64,000 bases of DNA, from positions 558,001 to 622,000 of the forward strand of contig CAVYZU010000001.1 of the NCBI GenBank assembly GCA_963772965.1. Reading direction: 5' to 3'. The translations under genes and the position numbers were made by a program. This DNA is from AP-15 sp963772965. GTDB taxonomy: Bacteria; Pseudomonadota; Alphaproteobacteria; ATCC43930; CGMCC-115725. How positions within the stretch are numbered: position 1 is the stretch's first letter; the number at the start of each line of letters is the position of its first letter. Below are positions 1 to 9,129 of this stretch, in pieces. The notes under the pieces were generated by a model that was not told the origin of the DNA, did no database searches, and saw only the letters and a list, made by a program, of their open reading frames with translations.

Positions 1-860
1 GCGGCCGCCGCGAAGGCTGCAAAGTCGACCTCGGCGCTGAGATCGGCATCGCCCGGCATTGTTAGAGGATCGGCTGGACTGTGGCGCGAGACGGCGCGCA
101 AACTGGCGCCTATGGCGCTCGCCGTGCGACCATAATCGATAAACAAGGCGGCTCCGGGCGAATGGCTCAGGCGCCCGCCGAGAGTGGCAGCGAGATTGAG
201 CGCCGCGGGACAAATCTCAAACACCGCACCCCGCGCGGCGGTCGCGCGTAAACCCGGCGGTACGAGAAACGACAATGCCGGATTTTCCGAGCCGTCGGCA
301 AAAATCAGGCGATCTCTCTGGTCGAGAGTGACTATCCGCTCGGCCCATTCGTGATACCCACGCACGAGCTGCCGGATCGGCAGCGCGTCGAGAAACTCGT
401 TCGCGACGACCAGCAGCGGGCCGTCGGGCAATTCCTCCAATCGGGTCAGCCAAACCGCATCCTTGGTCGCGAGACGGCGCTGCTGCTCGGCGCGCAGGAT
501 CGGACTGACTTCGACAAGATGGAGGCGGAGCGCCTTGCGGAATTCCGGCAATGCCTTGGCGGCGCGCAACAAATCGCCAAGGAGAGCACCGCTGCCAGGC
601 CCCAGCTCGGCGAGGATCATCCGATCGGGGCGGCCCATCCCCTCCCACAGCATCGCGCACCAGACCCCGATCAGCTCACCAAAAATTTGGCTGATCTCTG
701 GCGCGGTGATGAAATCGCCGCCGACGCCAATTGGCCGCCGGGTTGCGTAATAGCCTAGTTCGGGATCGTAGAGCGCCATCGCCATATAGGCTGCGACCGA
801 GAGCGGCCCCTCGGCGCGGATGCGACGCGCGATCTTTTCCTTGAGTTTGTCCTGCGTCAC
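1..860 (-). CDS. Class I SAM-dependent methyltransferase, MidA/NDUFAF7 family (3' end outside window)
   Basis: Partial gene; it runs off the left edge with no stop, about 286 codons visible. My translation of the minus strand starts at a GTG whose last bases overlap the lgt stop (GTGA overlap). It shows the family hallmarks: an N-terminal YMAMALYDPELGYY segment around residues 25-38, a GGDFITAPEISQIFGE block, a SAM-binding LGPGSG loop near residue 86, and NEFLDALPIRQ around residue 155. The family includes the human complex I assembly factor NDUFAF7, which methylates an arginine of an NADH dehydrogenase subunit; the bacterial role is less certain. Downstream of lgt is the usual alphaproteobacterial position. 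Family assignment is firm, substrate unproven. Confidence 0.88.
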   Translation of the reverse strand, partial: MTQDKLKEKIARRIRAEGPLSVAAYMAMALYDPELGYYATRRPIGVGGDFITAPEISQIFGELIGVWCAMLWEGMGRPDRMILAELGPGSGALLGDLLRAAKALPEFRKALRLHLVEVSPILRAEQQRRLATKDAVWLTRLEELPDGPLLVVANEFLDALPIRQLVRGYHEWAERIVTLDQRDRLIFADGSENPALSFLVPPGLRATAARGAVFEICPAALNLAATLGGRLSHSPGAALFIDYGRTASAIGASLRAVSRHSPADPLTMPGDADLSAEVDFAAFAAA

Positions 861-1669
861 GGCATTGACGGGCGGCGGGTATACCGCGCCCAAACGATGA
901 TTACGATCCCGGCAATCAGCACCGGGATCGACAGCAGCTGGCCCATCGTCGTCCCAAAGATTAGGTAGCCGAGCTGAGGGTCGGGCTGACGAAACAGCTC
1001 GCCGGACATCCGAGCGACGGCATAACCCGCGAGGAAGAGGCCGGTTTCCACGCCGGGCCAGCGGCGAGCGCCGCGCCATTCCGCGATGAACAACAGCAGA
1101 AACAGCAGAACGCCCTCGCAGAACGCTTCATAGAGCTGGCTGGGATGGCGCGGCACCGGACCGCCATTCGGAAAGATCATCGCCCACGGGACATCGGACG
1201 GGCGACCGTATAGCTCGCCGTTGATGAAATTGGCGATGCGGCCGAAAAACAGGCCGATTGGGATTGCCTCGATAATGATGTCGGAAAACGCGAAAAGCCA
1301 AATCCTGCGGGCGCGGGTAAACAGGATGATCGCAACGGTCACACCGATCGCCCCGCCGTGAAAGGACATTCCTCCATGCCAGACGAAGAAGGCCTGGAGC
1401 GGGTGCGCGAAATAGTAACCGGGATTGTAGAACAGGACGTAGCCCAGGCGTCCGCCCAGCACGACCCCTAAGGTTGCCCACACCAAGAAGTCATCGATGT
1501 CTTGGCGCCGGACGAGATGTGGCGGACGGCCGGCGAGCGCCAGGCAATAGCGCCATCCGATCACCAGGCCGGCGATATACGCGAGCGCATACCAGCGAAT
1601 CGCAAACGGGCCGAGCGAGACCGCGACGGGGTCGATCGCAGGGAAAGGAATCACCAAAAACGGCGGCAT
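857..1669 (-). CDS. lgt: Prolipoprotein diacylglyceryl transferase
   Basis: Inner-membrane enzyme that transfers diacylglycerol from phosphatidylglycerol to the lipobox cysteine of prolipoproteins, the first step of lipoprotein maturation. The 270-residue product has the family length and about seven hydrophobic segments. The Lgt signature GRIANFINGELYG lies at residues 143-155, and the HGGMSFHGG segment at 98-106 carries the conserved histidine. ATG start. It is followed by the MidA-type gene with a 4-base overlap, so the two are probably cotranscribed. Confidence 0.97.
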   Translation of the reverse strand: MPPFLVIPFPAIDPVAVSLGPFAIRWYALAYIAGLVIGWRYCLALAGRPPHLVRRQDIDDFLVWATLGVVLGGRLGYVLFYNPGYYFAHPLQAFFVWHGGMSFHGGAIGVTVAIILFTRARRIWLFAFSDIIIEAIPIGLFFGRIANFINGELYGRPSDVPWAMIFPNGGPVPRHPSQLYEAFCEGVLLFLLLFIAEWRGARRWPGVETGLFLAGYAVARMSGELFRQPDPQLGYLIFGTTMGQLLSIPVLIAGIVIIVWARYTRRPSMP

Positions 1670-1705
1670 CGGCCAATCATCGGGGGCGGTGGTTTATGAG
1701 CAGCG

Positions 1706-2557
1706 TCAGCTTTCCGAGAAGATCAGGATCGCGCCATTCGCCTGTTGTGGCGCGACGGCGAGGCTGCCGTCGGGCATCTCGGTAAACGCAATGTGGTGTG
1801 CTGTGAAGTAGGCAGCGGTGGCCTCGCGCCGTTCGACACCGATTTCCAGCGCAACGATGCCAGGCAGCGCAAAATCGCGAGCGAGATCGAGCGCCGGGTG
1901 CATCGTCTGAAAATCGTCGGGTGTGCTGAACACGAGGCGATGACGGCCGACATGAACCGCGGCTATAGCATCGGTCGTCGTTACCTGCACAATCCCGAAC
2001 AGCCGGTCATAGGCTGAGAGCAAGGCCGCCGTGCTCTCGACCAGGATGTGCACGGCCTCGATCCCAATTGCACCGTTCGGATGCCGCAGCCATTCGGGTC
2101 GTCGCATAAGTTCGGGCGTCAGGTGAGCGCACAGGAAACAGTCGAGGCCCGGTGTCTCTTCAGCCGGTAGCGAGACCAGAGTAAACCGCGGCGCCGCCAC
2201 CCCCTCAGGAAGCTCGATTTGTCTGGCAAGCGGGCGCGACTCGGATGGGTGAAGACCGCGCTCCTCCAGCATCGCCCTTGCCTCCTCGGCGCTGCCGGCG
2301 GGGGCGAACGCGACGCCCATCAACCCCTCGCGCCATGCGAGAAAGCTGCCCAGCCGGTGCGCGGATGGACCGGTATCGACGATCCCTAACAGCTCAATGT
2401 AATCCCATGGGAACATCACGCAGTAATTGCCGGTCGGCTGCTCGATGTGACGGCCGCGCGGCGACAAGGCAAATCCCAACCGGCGCCACGTATCACGCGC
2501 GGCTTCGAGGTCGCGGACACCGACGATGACGTGGTCGATGCCGATTATGGGCTCCAT
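1706..2557 (-). CDS. VOC superfamily protein, glyoxalase-like domain
   Basis: The 283-residue product begins IGIDHVIVGVRDLEAARDTW, the first strand-helix of a vicinal-oxygen-chelate fold, and has a second module around residues 165-280. It resembles the Glyoxalase_3 group, whose members are mostly uncharacterised. The ATG is preceded by a GGGAGGGG ribosome-binding stretch, which supports the start. It sits between mtnA and lgt on the same strand. There is no sequence basis for a substrate. Confidence 0.75.
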   Translation of the reverse strand: MEPIIGIDHVIVGVRDLEAARDTWRRLGFALSPRGRHIEQPTGNYCVMFPWDYIELLGIVDTGPSAHRLGSFLAWREGLMGVAFAPAGSAEEARAMLEERGLHPSESRPLARQIELPEGVAAPRFTLVSLPAEETPGLDCFLCAHLTPELMRRPEWLRHPNGAIGIEAVHILVESTAALLSAYDRLFGIVQVTTTDAIAAVHVGRHRLVFSTPDDFQTMHPALDLARDFALPGIVALEIGVERREATAAYFTAHHIAFTEMPDGSLAVAPQQANGAILIFSES

Positions 2558-2586
2558 CGGCGCCCCTCCCTGGATAAGCGGCCGGG

Positions 2587-3678
2587 TTAGCGGCGCTCCG
2601 GAAACAGCGCCAGCAGGCCGTCGCGCGAGGCCGGGCAGATCCCCCGCTCGGTGATCAGCGCCGTCACCAACCGGGCTGGCGTTACATCAAACGCGTAGTT
2701 TTCGGCGGGGCTGTCTTCGGGAGTTATGCGGACTGCGACGCGCTGGCCGGCGTCGGTCCATCCCTCTACATGAGTAACCTCGCGGCTGTCGCGGCGCTCG
2801 ATTGGGATTGCCGCGCCGTCTTCGATCTCCCAGTCGATCGTCGATGACGGCAAAGCGGCGTAAAATGGGAGATCATTATCATGCGCCGCCAGCGCCTTCA
2901 GATAGGTTCCGATCTTGTTGGCGACATCGCCGCCGCCGGTGGTCCGGTCGCTGCCGACGACGCACAGATCGACAAGGCCGTGCCGCATCAGATGGCCACC
3001 GGCATTATCGACGATCACGGTATGAGGCACTCCATGCTGGCCCAATTCCCAAGCGGTCAGCCCGGCGCCCTGATTGCGCGGCCGCGTCTCGTCGACCCAG
3101 ACGTGAATCGGGACGCCGTCATCATGGGCCCGATAGATCGGAGCCAATGCCGTGCCCCAATCGACCGCGGCAAGCCAACCTGCGTTGCAATGCGTCAATA
3201 CCTCGACCGGCCGGCTATTGCCACGGCGCCGCCATGCCTCCGCGATCAGCGCCGCACCGTGCTCGCCGATTGCGCGGCTGCTCGCGACGTCCGCTTCGGC
3301 GATCTCTCCGGCACGGGTGATGGCCACGGCGAACCGGCTCGATGGCTCGTGATGGCGCAGCAACTCGTCCATTTCGGCGAGCGCCCAACGCAGATTGACC
3401 GCGGTCGGGCGCGTTGCTGCGAGCGTCGCGATGGCGCGGTCGAGACCGCAATCGGAGGGATCCTCCGCCATCGCCAACGCCATGCCATAAGCTGCGGCGA
3501 CCCCAATCAGCGGCGCGCCGCGGACCTGCATTGTCCGGATCGCTCTTGCTGCGTCTTCGAGTGTGGTCAGCCGAACGATGGCCAATTCATGGGGCAGCCG
3601 CGTCTGGTCGATGATTTCGACACAGCTTCCACCGGCTACCGGCCAGATGGTTCGCATCGGCCGGCCGTGAACTTTCAC
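2587..3678 (-). CDS. mtnA: S-methyl-5-thioribose-1-phosphate isomerase
   Basis: Interconverts 5-methylthioribose-1-phosphate and 5-methylthioribulose-1-phosphate in methylthioadenosine (MTA) salvage. The 363-residue product has RGAP near residues 53-56, the catalytic cysteine in HCNAG (C164) and the catalytic aspartate in VGSDR (D244), followed by GDVANKIGT. Its start overlaps the mtnP stop by 4 bases, so translation is probably coupled. No mtnB, mtnC, mtnD or mtnK is adjacent, so the fate of the product is not visible here. Confidence 0.95.
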   Translation of the reverse strand: MKVHGRPMRTIWPVAGGSCVEIIDQTRLPHELAIVRLTTLEDAARAIRTMQVRGAPLIGVAAAYGMALAMAEDPSDCGLDRAIATLAATRPTAVNLRWALAEMDELLRHHEPSSRFAVAITRAGEIAEADVASSRAIGEHGAALIAEAWRRRGNSRPVEVLTHCNAGWLAAVDWGTALAPIYRAHDDGVPIHVWVDETRPRNQGAGLTAWELGQHGVPHTVIVDNAGGHLMRHGLVDLCVVGSDRTTGGGDVANKIGTYLKALAAHDNDLPFYAALPSSTIDWEIEDGAAIPIERRDSREVTHVEGWTDAGQRVAVRITPEDSPAENYAFDVTPARLVTALITERGICPASRDGLLALFPERR

Positions 3679-4556
3679 GACACACCCCGCAGAACGCGAC
3701 CGGCAACCGCATCGAGGCGCGCCAGCATCGCTGGGTCGCGCTTTTCCGGAGCCGTGATCAGCGCCCCGTCAAGCGCGTAACGACAGCCTCGCGGGCACTC
3801 TCCCGCCTGAGCGGAAAGCAATGGAACGACCGCCCGGATCAGCGATTTCGCCTTCTTTGCATTGGCCAGCAGCACACCGACGATCATATCCACGGTGACC
3901 GCGTCGTGACCCGGATGCCAGCAATCGTAATCGGTGACCATCGCCACCGTGGCGTAGCAGATCTCCGCCTCGCGGGCGAGTTTCGCTTCGGGCATATTGG
4001 TCATCCCGATCAGGTCGCAGTCCCACGAGCGGTAGAGCCGACTCTCGGCCAGTGTCGAAAACTGCGGGCCTTCCATGACCAGATAGGTGCCGCCGCGTTT
4101 CAGCGCCAGTCCGGCGGGCTCGGCAGCGCCGGCAAGCGCGTCGCCGATGCGAGCGCAGACCGGATGCGCCATCGAGACATGGGCGACGCAGCCCGTTCCA
4201 AAGAAGCTTTTCTCCCGGGCAAAAGTGCGGTCGATGAACTGGTCGACAATGACAAAATCGCCCGGCTGCAGATCTTCGCGCAGACTGCCGACCGCGGAAA
4301 GCGAGACAATATCGGTCACGCCGCAACGCTTGAGCGCGTCGATGTTGGCGCGATAATTGATTTCCGACGGCGGCAACACATGGCCGCGTCCGTGGCGCGG
4401 CACAAACACAACGCTTTGGCCGTTCAGGGAGCCGAAACAGAATTCGTCTGATGTCTGGCCGAACGGGCTCTCGACTCGTCGCCAAGCGACGCCGACGAGA
4501 CCCTCGATTTCGTAGAGCCCACTGCCGCCGATGATACCGATCACGGGGGCAGTCAT
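3675..4556 (-). CDS. mtnP: S-methyl-5'-thioadenosine phosphorylase
   Basis: Cleaves methylthioadenosine with phosphate to adenine and 5-methylthioribose-1-phosphate, the substrate of the next gene product. The 293-residue protein opens with a GIIGGSGLYEIEG phosphate-binding segment and has VFVPRHGRGHVLPPSEINYRA around residues 50-70, the purine-phosphorylase family-2 signature, and GMTNMPEAKLAREAEICYA around 185-203. It begins 7 bases after the petC stop and overlaps mtnA, so petABC and mtnPA may share a transcript. Confidence 0.95.
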   Translation of the reverse strand: MTAPVIGIIGGSGLYEIEGLVGVAWRRVESPFGQTSDEFCFGSLNGQSVVFVPRHGRGHVLPPSEINYRANIDALKRCGVTDIVSLSAVGSLREDLQPGDFVIVDQFIDRTFAREKSFFGTGCVAHVSMAHPVCARIGDALAGAAEPAGLALKRGGTYLVMEGPQFSTLAESRLYRSWDCDLIGMTNMPEAKLAREAEICYATVAMVTDYDCWHPGHDAVTVDMIVGVLLANAKKAKSLIRAVVPLLSAQAGECPRGCRYALDGALITAPEKRDPAMLARLDAVAGRVLRGVS

Positions 4557-4563
4557 CGGTGGC

Positions 4564-5343
4564 TCAGTGCACCGCTGCCCAAATCTTGCGCTTGGCCGCG
4601 TAAAATATGCCGACGCCGACGATCAGAAACAGGAAGACACGAACCCCGGTGCGATGACGCGCATCGAGCGTCGGCTCGGAAGCCCAGGCGAGGAATGTTG
4701 CAACATCGTGCGCCATTTGCGGCACCGTCGCCTTGGTGCCATCGGCAAAGGTCACGGCGCCGTCGCTGAGCGGCGGCGGCATCGATATCAGATGCCCGGG
4801 AAAGTATTCGTTATAGTATTTGCCTGGCGGGACGGTGAACCCGGGCGGCGCCGGTTTGAAGCCGTTCAACAGCGCATAGACATAATCGGGGCCGCCCTCG
4901 CGCGCCTTGACGATCAGCGATAGATCGGGTGGGAGTGCGCCGCCGTTTGCCGCCCGCGCCGCCTCATCGTTGGGAAACGGTCCGGGAATGGGGTCCGATG
5001 GCCGGCAAGGCCGCTTAAACATCTGGCCCTGATCGTTTGGTCCGTCGGTGCACTGATCGGTGGCGGCGATCGCCTTGATCTGGTCCGGCGTATAGCCCAG
5101 CGCCTCCAGATCACGGAAATACAGGTGCTTGACCGGATGACAGGCCGAGCAGATCTGCTTGTAAACCTGGAAGCCGCGCTGCATCGCGGCCTTGTCGTAG
5201 GTGCCAAAGATGCCGTCGAAAGACCATTGCTGGTGCGGTAGTGGCGGGGTCTCCTGCGCCTCGCTGCGCCCCGGACCCAACAGCAGCAGGCAAATGAGCG
5301 CCGCTGCGACGGGGGTGATCCTCGATGTCGAGCCCAGCATCAT
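4564..5343 (-). CDS. petC: Ubiquinol-cytochrome c reductase, cytochrome c1 subunit
   Basis: Cytochrome c1 of the bc1 complex: passes electrons from the Rieske centre to soluble cytochrome c on the periplasmic side. The 259-residue product has a signal peptide ending around residue 30 (SEAQ), a heme c motif CSACH at residues 65-69, and a C-terminal membrane anchor (VFLFLIVGVGIFY) followed by basic residues. The axial methionine is probably in the GHLISMPPPLSDG segment. One base separates it from petB, so the operon is tight. Confidence 0.96.
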   Translation of the reverse strand: MMLGSTSRITPVAAALICLLLLGPGRSEAQETPPLPHQQWSFDGIFGTYDKAAMQRGFQVYKQICSACHPVKHLYFRDLEALGYTPDQIKAIAATDQCTDGPNDQGQMFKRPCRPSDPIPGPFPNDEAARAANGGALPPDLSLIVKAREGGPDYVYALLNGFKPAPPGFTVPPGKYYNEYFPGHLISMPPPLSDGAVTFADGTKATVPQMAHDVATFLAWASEPTLDARHRTGVRVFLFLIVGVGIFYAAKRKIWAAVH

Positions 5344-5344
5344 G

Positions 5345-6625
5345 TCACGGTTTCCCCATCGGCACGGCGGGCGCAGTCAGTCTCGGGCCGCCGGTCAGCA
5401 CGGAAGCAGCGATGCTGGTCGGCAACGGCCGCGGGCGCTCGATCTTGCCGATCACCGGCAGCAAAATCAGGAAATGGAGGTAGTAGTACAAGGTGGCGAC
5501 CTGGCCGACGGTGACCACGATGCCCTGCGGCGGGTTGAAGCCGACCCAGCCGAGCGCGAGCACGTCGACGACGAGCAGCCAGAACAGCCACTTGTAGATC
5601 GGCCGGAATCTCGAACTGCGAACTGGTGAGGTGTCGAGCCACGGTACGATAAACAGCAGGAACAGCGATCCGAAAGAACAGATCACGCCCAACAATTTAG
5701 CTGGGATGCCAAAGATTGAGAATGTTATCGATCGTAGAATTGCATAGTAAGGCAATAGATACCATTCCGGCACGATATGGTTTGGCGTCTGCATCGGGTT
5801 CGCCGGAATGTAATTATCCGGATTTCCGAGGAAATTTGGCGCATAAAAGACAAAGAATGCGTAGATCAGCAAAAACACGCACAATCCGAACAGGTCTTTG
5901 ACCGTGTAGTACGGATGAAACGGGATCGAATCCTGCGGCCCTTTCATATCGATACCCAACGGATTGTTGGAGCCGAAACGGTGCAGAGCAATAAGATGCA
6001 ACAGAACGACGGCGAGGATGATAAAGGGCAACAGATAGTGCAGCGCATAAAATCGATGCAAGGTTGGATCGCCGACGGTAAAGCCGCCCCATAGAAAGGT
6101 TACGATGCCCTGGCCGACCAGAGGGATCGCCGAGAACAGGCTAGTGATTACAGTCGCCGCCCAATAGCTCATCTGCCCCCACGGCAGCACATAGCCCATA
6201 AAGGCGGTTGCGATCATCAAGATCAGGATGATCACGCCAAGGATCCACAGCAACTCGCGCGGCGACTTGTACGAGCCGTAGTAAAGACCGCGGAACATGT
6301 GAATATAGACGATCGCGAAGAACATCGACGCGCCGTTGGCGTGGGCATAGCGGACCAGCCAACCGTAGTTGACGTCGCGCATGATGCGCTCGACCGAATC
6401 AAAGGCGAGTTGGGAACTCGGCGTATATTGCATCGCGAGAAAAATGCCGGTGACGATCATAACCACCAGCATGATCCCGCCCAGCGAGCCGAAATTCCAC
6501 CAATAGGTCAGATTGCGCGGGGTCGGGTATTCATAAAGTTCGTGCTGAAAGGCTGCCATAAATGGCAGACGGTAGTCGATCCAGCGAAGGATCCGGCTTC
6601 CGACGCCGGGGCGCGTGTCGGCCAT
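5345..6625 (-). CDS. petB: Ubiquinol-cytochrome c reductase, cytochrome b subunit
   Basis: Membrane subunit that binds hemes bL and bH and forms both quinone sites of the bc1 complex. The 426-residue product has eight hydrophobic segments. Heme-ligand regions are seen in RYAHANGASMFFAIVYIHMF and the later HYLLPFIILAVVLLHLIALH stretch, and the Qo-site PEWY motif is present (IVPEWYLLPYYAILRS). Length fits the long alphaproteobacterial form. Second gene of petABC. Confidence 0.97.
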   Translation of the reverse strand: MADTRPGVGSRILRWIDYRLPFMAAFQHELYEYPTPRNLTYWWNFGSLGGIMLVVMIVTGIFLAMQYTPSSQLAFDSVERIMRDVNYGWLVRYAHANGASMFFAIVYIHMFRGLYYGSYKSPRELLWILGVIILILMIATAFMGYVLPWGQMSYWAATVITSLFSAIPLVGQGIVTFLWGGFTVGDPTLHRFYALHYLLPFIILAVVLLHLIALHRFGSNNPLGIDMKGPQDSIPFHPYYTVKDLFGLCVFLLIYAFFVFYAPNFLGNPDNYIPANPMQTPNHIVPEWYLLPYYAILRSITFSIFGIPAKLLGVICSFGSLFLLFIVPWLDTSPVRSSRFRPIYKWLFWLLVVDVLALGWVGFNPPQGIVVTVGQVATLYYYLHFLILLPVIGKIERPRPLPTSIAASVLTGGPRLTAPAVPMGKP

Positions 6626-6634
6626 CGTGTTCTC

Positions 6635-7189
6635 CTAGCCGATCTTGATTGTCGATTTGCCGGTGAAATCGTATTGCGGCACAGCGAGGTTGAGCGGCGC
6701 CGGCCCCTGACGGATGCGCCCCGAGGTGTCGTATATCGACCCGTGGCACGGGCAGAACCAGCCGCCAAATGGGCCGCGGTCGTCGCCGGTCTTCTGCCCG
6801 AGCGGGATACAACCCAAATGCGTGCACACGCCGACGATAACCAGCCATTCCGGTTTTTTGACGCGGTCCGAATCCGGCTGCGGATCGCGTAATTGCGACG
6901 CGTCGGCGTCCTCCGCCGCTTTGATCTCGGCCGGTGTACGGTGGTCGATAAACACCGGCTTGCCGCGCCAGGCGACCGTGAGCCGCTGCCCGGTCGCCAC
7001 CGGGGCCAAATCGACTTCGGTTGTCGCCGCCGCCAACGTATCGCGAGCCGGGTTAAGCGTGTCGACAAACGGCCACACCGTAGCGCCAACCGCGACCGCG
7101 CCAAGCGCTCCGGCCGTCAATATCAAAAAGTCGCGGCGGCTCTCGCCGGAATGCGCATGACTAATGTTCTCGTGCGCCAAGTCGGCCAT
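6635..7189 (-). CDS. petA: Ubiquinol-cytochrome c reductase, Rieske iron-sulfur subunit
   Basis: 2Fe-2S protein of the bc1 complex. The 184-residue product has a twin-arginine type N-terminus (SRRDFLILTAGALGAVAVG, residues 17-35) that doubles as the membrane anchor, and both cluster-binding boxes: CTHLGC at 122-127 and CPCHG at 146-150. First gene of petABC. The 166-base gap to the divergent trmL gene must hold both promoters; I see no confident boxes there. Confidence 0.97.
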   Translation of the reverse strand: MADLAHENISHAHSGESRRDFLILTAGALGAVAVGATVWPFVDTLNPARDTLAAATTEVDLAPVATGQRLTVAWRGKPVFIDHRTPAEIKAAEDADASQLRDPQPDSDRVKKPEWLVIVGVCTHLGCIPLGQKTGDDRGPFGGWFCPCHGSIYDTSGRIRQGPAPLNLAVPQYDFTGKSTIKIG

Positions 7190-7355
7190 TCGACCCCTCT
7201 ACCCCTGAACTCGCTGCAATCTTGCGATCGCCCGGTGAAGCTATACTGTCGAAGAAGCGGAACTATGCGACAGACTGCCGCATAATTGGGCGGAACAGTA
7301 CCGATTTGTCGACTTGTATAGCTCTCCGCCGACAACTGCAAATTGGGGATTTCGC

Positions 7356-7814
7356 TTGCGCCTCGCCTTGTTCGAGCCGGACATTCCGCAAAATACTGGT
7401 GCGCTGTTACGGCTCGCGGCATGTTTTGGGGTGCCGATCGATTTGATCGAGCCCTGCGGATTTCTGCTCGACGATCGTCGTTTTAAGCGGGCAGTTCTCG
7501 ACTATGGCGCGCTTTGCGAGGTCAAGCGGCATGCGACGTGGGACGCGTTTGTTGCCGAGTTCGCGCCGCCGTCGCGGCTCGTGCTGATGACGACCTCGGG
7601 AACAGTGCCACTGCACCGTTTTCTATTCGCCGCGCAAGATACGATTTTGCTCGGACGCGAGAGCGCCGGTGCGCCGGCGGCGGTGCATAACGCCGCGGCG
7701 GCGCGGGTCGCGATTCCCTTGCGCGCCGCCACCCGATCGCTCAACGTCGCGCTTGCCGGCGCCATCGCGCTCTTTGAGGCGCTCCGGCAGACCGATCTCT
7801 TGCCCGAGCGATGA
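7356..7814 (+). CDS. trmL: tRNA (cytidine(34)-2'-O)-methyltransferase
   Basis: SPOUT-class enzyme that 2'-O-methylates the wobble nucleotide of tRNA-Leu isoacceptors. The core LALFEPDIPQNTGALLRLAACF matches the TrmL N-terminus, and the C-terminal knot region shows LGRESAGAP and IPLRAATRSLNVALAGAIALFEA. I prefer the TTG at 7356: a GGGGA ribosome-binding site lies 6 bases upstream and the family starts here (LRLALFEPD). An in-frame ATG at 7314 would add 14 non-homologous residues. It overlaps hemF by 4 bases. Confidence 0.92.
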   Translation: MRLALFEPDIPQNTGALLRLAACFGVPIDLIEPCGFLLDDRRFKRAVLDYGALCEVKRHATWDAFVAEFAPPSRLVLMTTSGTVPLHRFLFAAQDTILLGRESAGAPAAVHNAAAARVAIPLRAATRSLNVALAGAIALFEALRQTDLLPER

Positions 7815-8680
7815 ATTCGAGCTCTGCTTTCCCGACCCACCCCGACCGCTGCGAGCGCGCCGCCGCTTGGTTCACCACACTCCGCGACCGCATTTGCGCC
7901 GAATTCGAAGCGATCGAAGACGAGTACGCCGCCGAACAGCTGGACAAGGGCGGCCCCGGCCGGTTCGAACGCAAGCCGTGGGAGCGCCCGGAAGGCGGTG
8001 GCGGCGTCACATCTCTGATGCATGGACGGGTATTCGAAAAAGTCGGGGTCAACATCTCGACGGTTTCAGGCGAATTCTCGCCCGAGTTTCGCAAGGACAT
8101 CCCGGGCACTGGTGAGGACCCGAGATTTTGGGCAAGCGGAATTTCACTCGTTGCACATATGCGTTCGCCTCTGGTCCCCGCGGTCCACATGAACACGCGG
8201 CACATTGTGACAACCAAAGCCTGGTTTGGCGGTGGTGCGGATCTGACACCAATGTACCCGGACCCACCGGCTGAGAGCGCCTTCCACGCGGCTCTGCGCC
8301 AAGCCTGCGAGAGTTACGATCCCGAATGCCACACCCGCTTCAAGGCGTGGTGCGACGAGTATTTCTATCTCGAGCATCGCAACGAGCCGCGAGGCGCAGG
8401 CGGGATTTTTTTTGATTATCTCGACAGCGGCGATTGGGAGCGGGATTTTGCCTTTGTTCGCGCCGTCGGCGCGGCGTTTCTCGAAGTCTACCCGGGAATC
8501 GTGCGGCCCCGAATGCGGCTTCCCTGGACCAACGAGCAGCGCCGCCATCAGCTGATCCGACGCGGTCGCTATGTCGAATTTAACCTACTTTACGACCGCG
8601 GCACCCGCTTTGGGCTCAAGACCGGTGGCAATGTCGAGGCGATCCTGATGTCGTTGCCGCCCGAAGCGGCCTGGCCCTAA
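7811..8680 (+). CDS. hemF: Oxygen-dependent coproporphyrinogen III oxidase
   Basis: Converts coproporphyrinogen III to protoporphyrinogen IX using O2 in heme synthesis. The 289-residue product contains the conserved blocks GGGGVTSLMHGRVFEKVGVN, the PAVHMNTRHI segment, the substrate-site WFGGGADLTPMYP, and RYVEFNLLYDRGTRFGL near the C-terminus. Length is normal. It is coupled to trmL by an ATGA-type overlap. Confidence 0.97.
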   Translation: MNSSSAFPTHPDRCERAAAWFTTLRDRICAEFEAIEDEYAAEQLDKGGPGRFERKPWERPEGGGGVTSLMHGRVFEKVGVNISTVSGEFSPEFRKDIPGTGEDPRFWASGISLVAHMRSPLVPAVHMNTRHIVTTKAWFGGGADLTPMYPDPPAESAFHAALRQACESYDPECHTRFKAWCDEYFYLEHRNEPRGAGGIFFDYLDSGDWERDFAFVRAVGAAFLEVYPGIVRPRMRLPWTNEQRRHQLIRRGRYVEFNLLYDRGTRFGLKTGGNVEAILMSLPPEAAWP

Positions 8681-8721
8681 GAGCGGAACAGCCGGCTTCG
8701 CCAGCCGTTTGCCGGTTGAAC

Positions 8722-9129
8722 ATGATCAAAGTTAAGATCAACGACCGCGCCGCGCTCGAAGGCGCCTATCCGCCCGACGCCTATGTCGCCGACTCGGCGG
8801 AGAACTCGGCCGCGTCAAACGAAGCGGTGAGTGGCGTGCGTATTCTGAGTGCGCCTGACGGCGCCGGCGAGTTCAGCCTCGAACGCGGCCGCCGGCAAGT
8901 CGGTGAAACCGCTTCCGCGGTCTTTCTGGCGCCCTATCGGCCCACCGGCAACGCAGGCGCTCCTGAAGCAGCAGCGGCCGATCCGCGAGCCGGCTACGAA
9001 GCCTTTCTCGACGAGATCACCGAGGCGGCGCAGCGATTTGGTTTCCGGCCAGGTGAATCCCCGGGCCAAGGAGAGCCGCGGTCTGCGGCAATAGCGCAGC
9101 GCCGGCGCTCAGACCTGTTGGATCGCTGA
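8722..9129 (+). CDS. Hypothetical protein, about 135 residues
   Basis: No family recognised. Codon third positions are strongly G/C, as in the neighbours, which supports real coding. The product is hydrophilic with no signal or membrane segment; it contains GVRILSAPDGAGEFSLERGRR and a charged C-terminus rich in Gln, Arg and Ser. I prefer the ATG at 8722; a TTG at 8716 is also in frame. The last 21 bases overlap the 3' end of the convergent Tim44-like gene. Confidence 0.5.
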   Translation: MIKVKINDRAALEGAYPPDAYVADSAENSAASNEAVSGVRILSAPDGAGEFSLERGRRQVGETASAVFLAPYRPTGNAGAPEAAAADPRAGYEAFLDEITEAAQRFGFRPGESPGQGEPRSAAIAQRRRSDLLDR

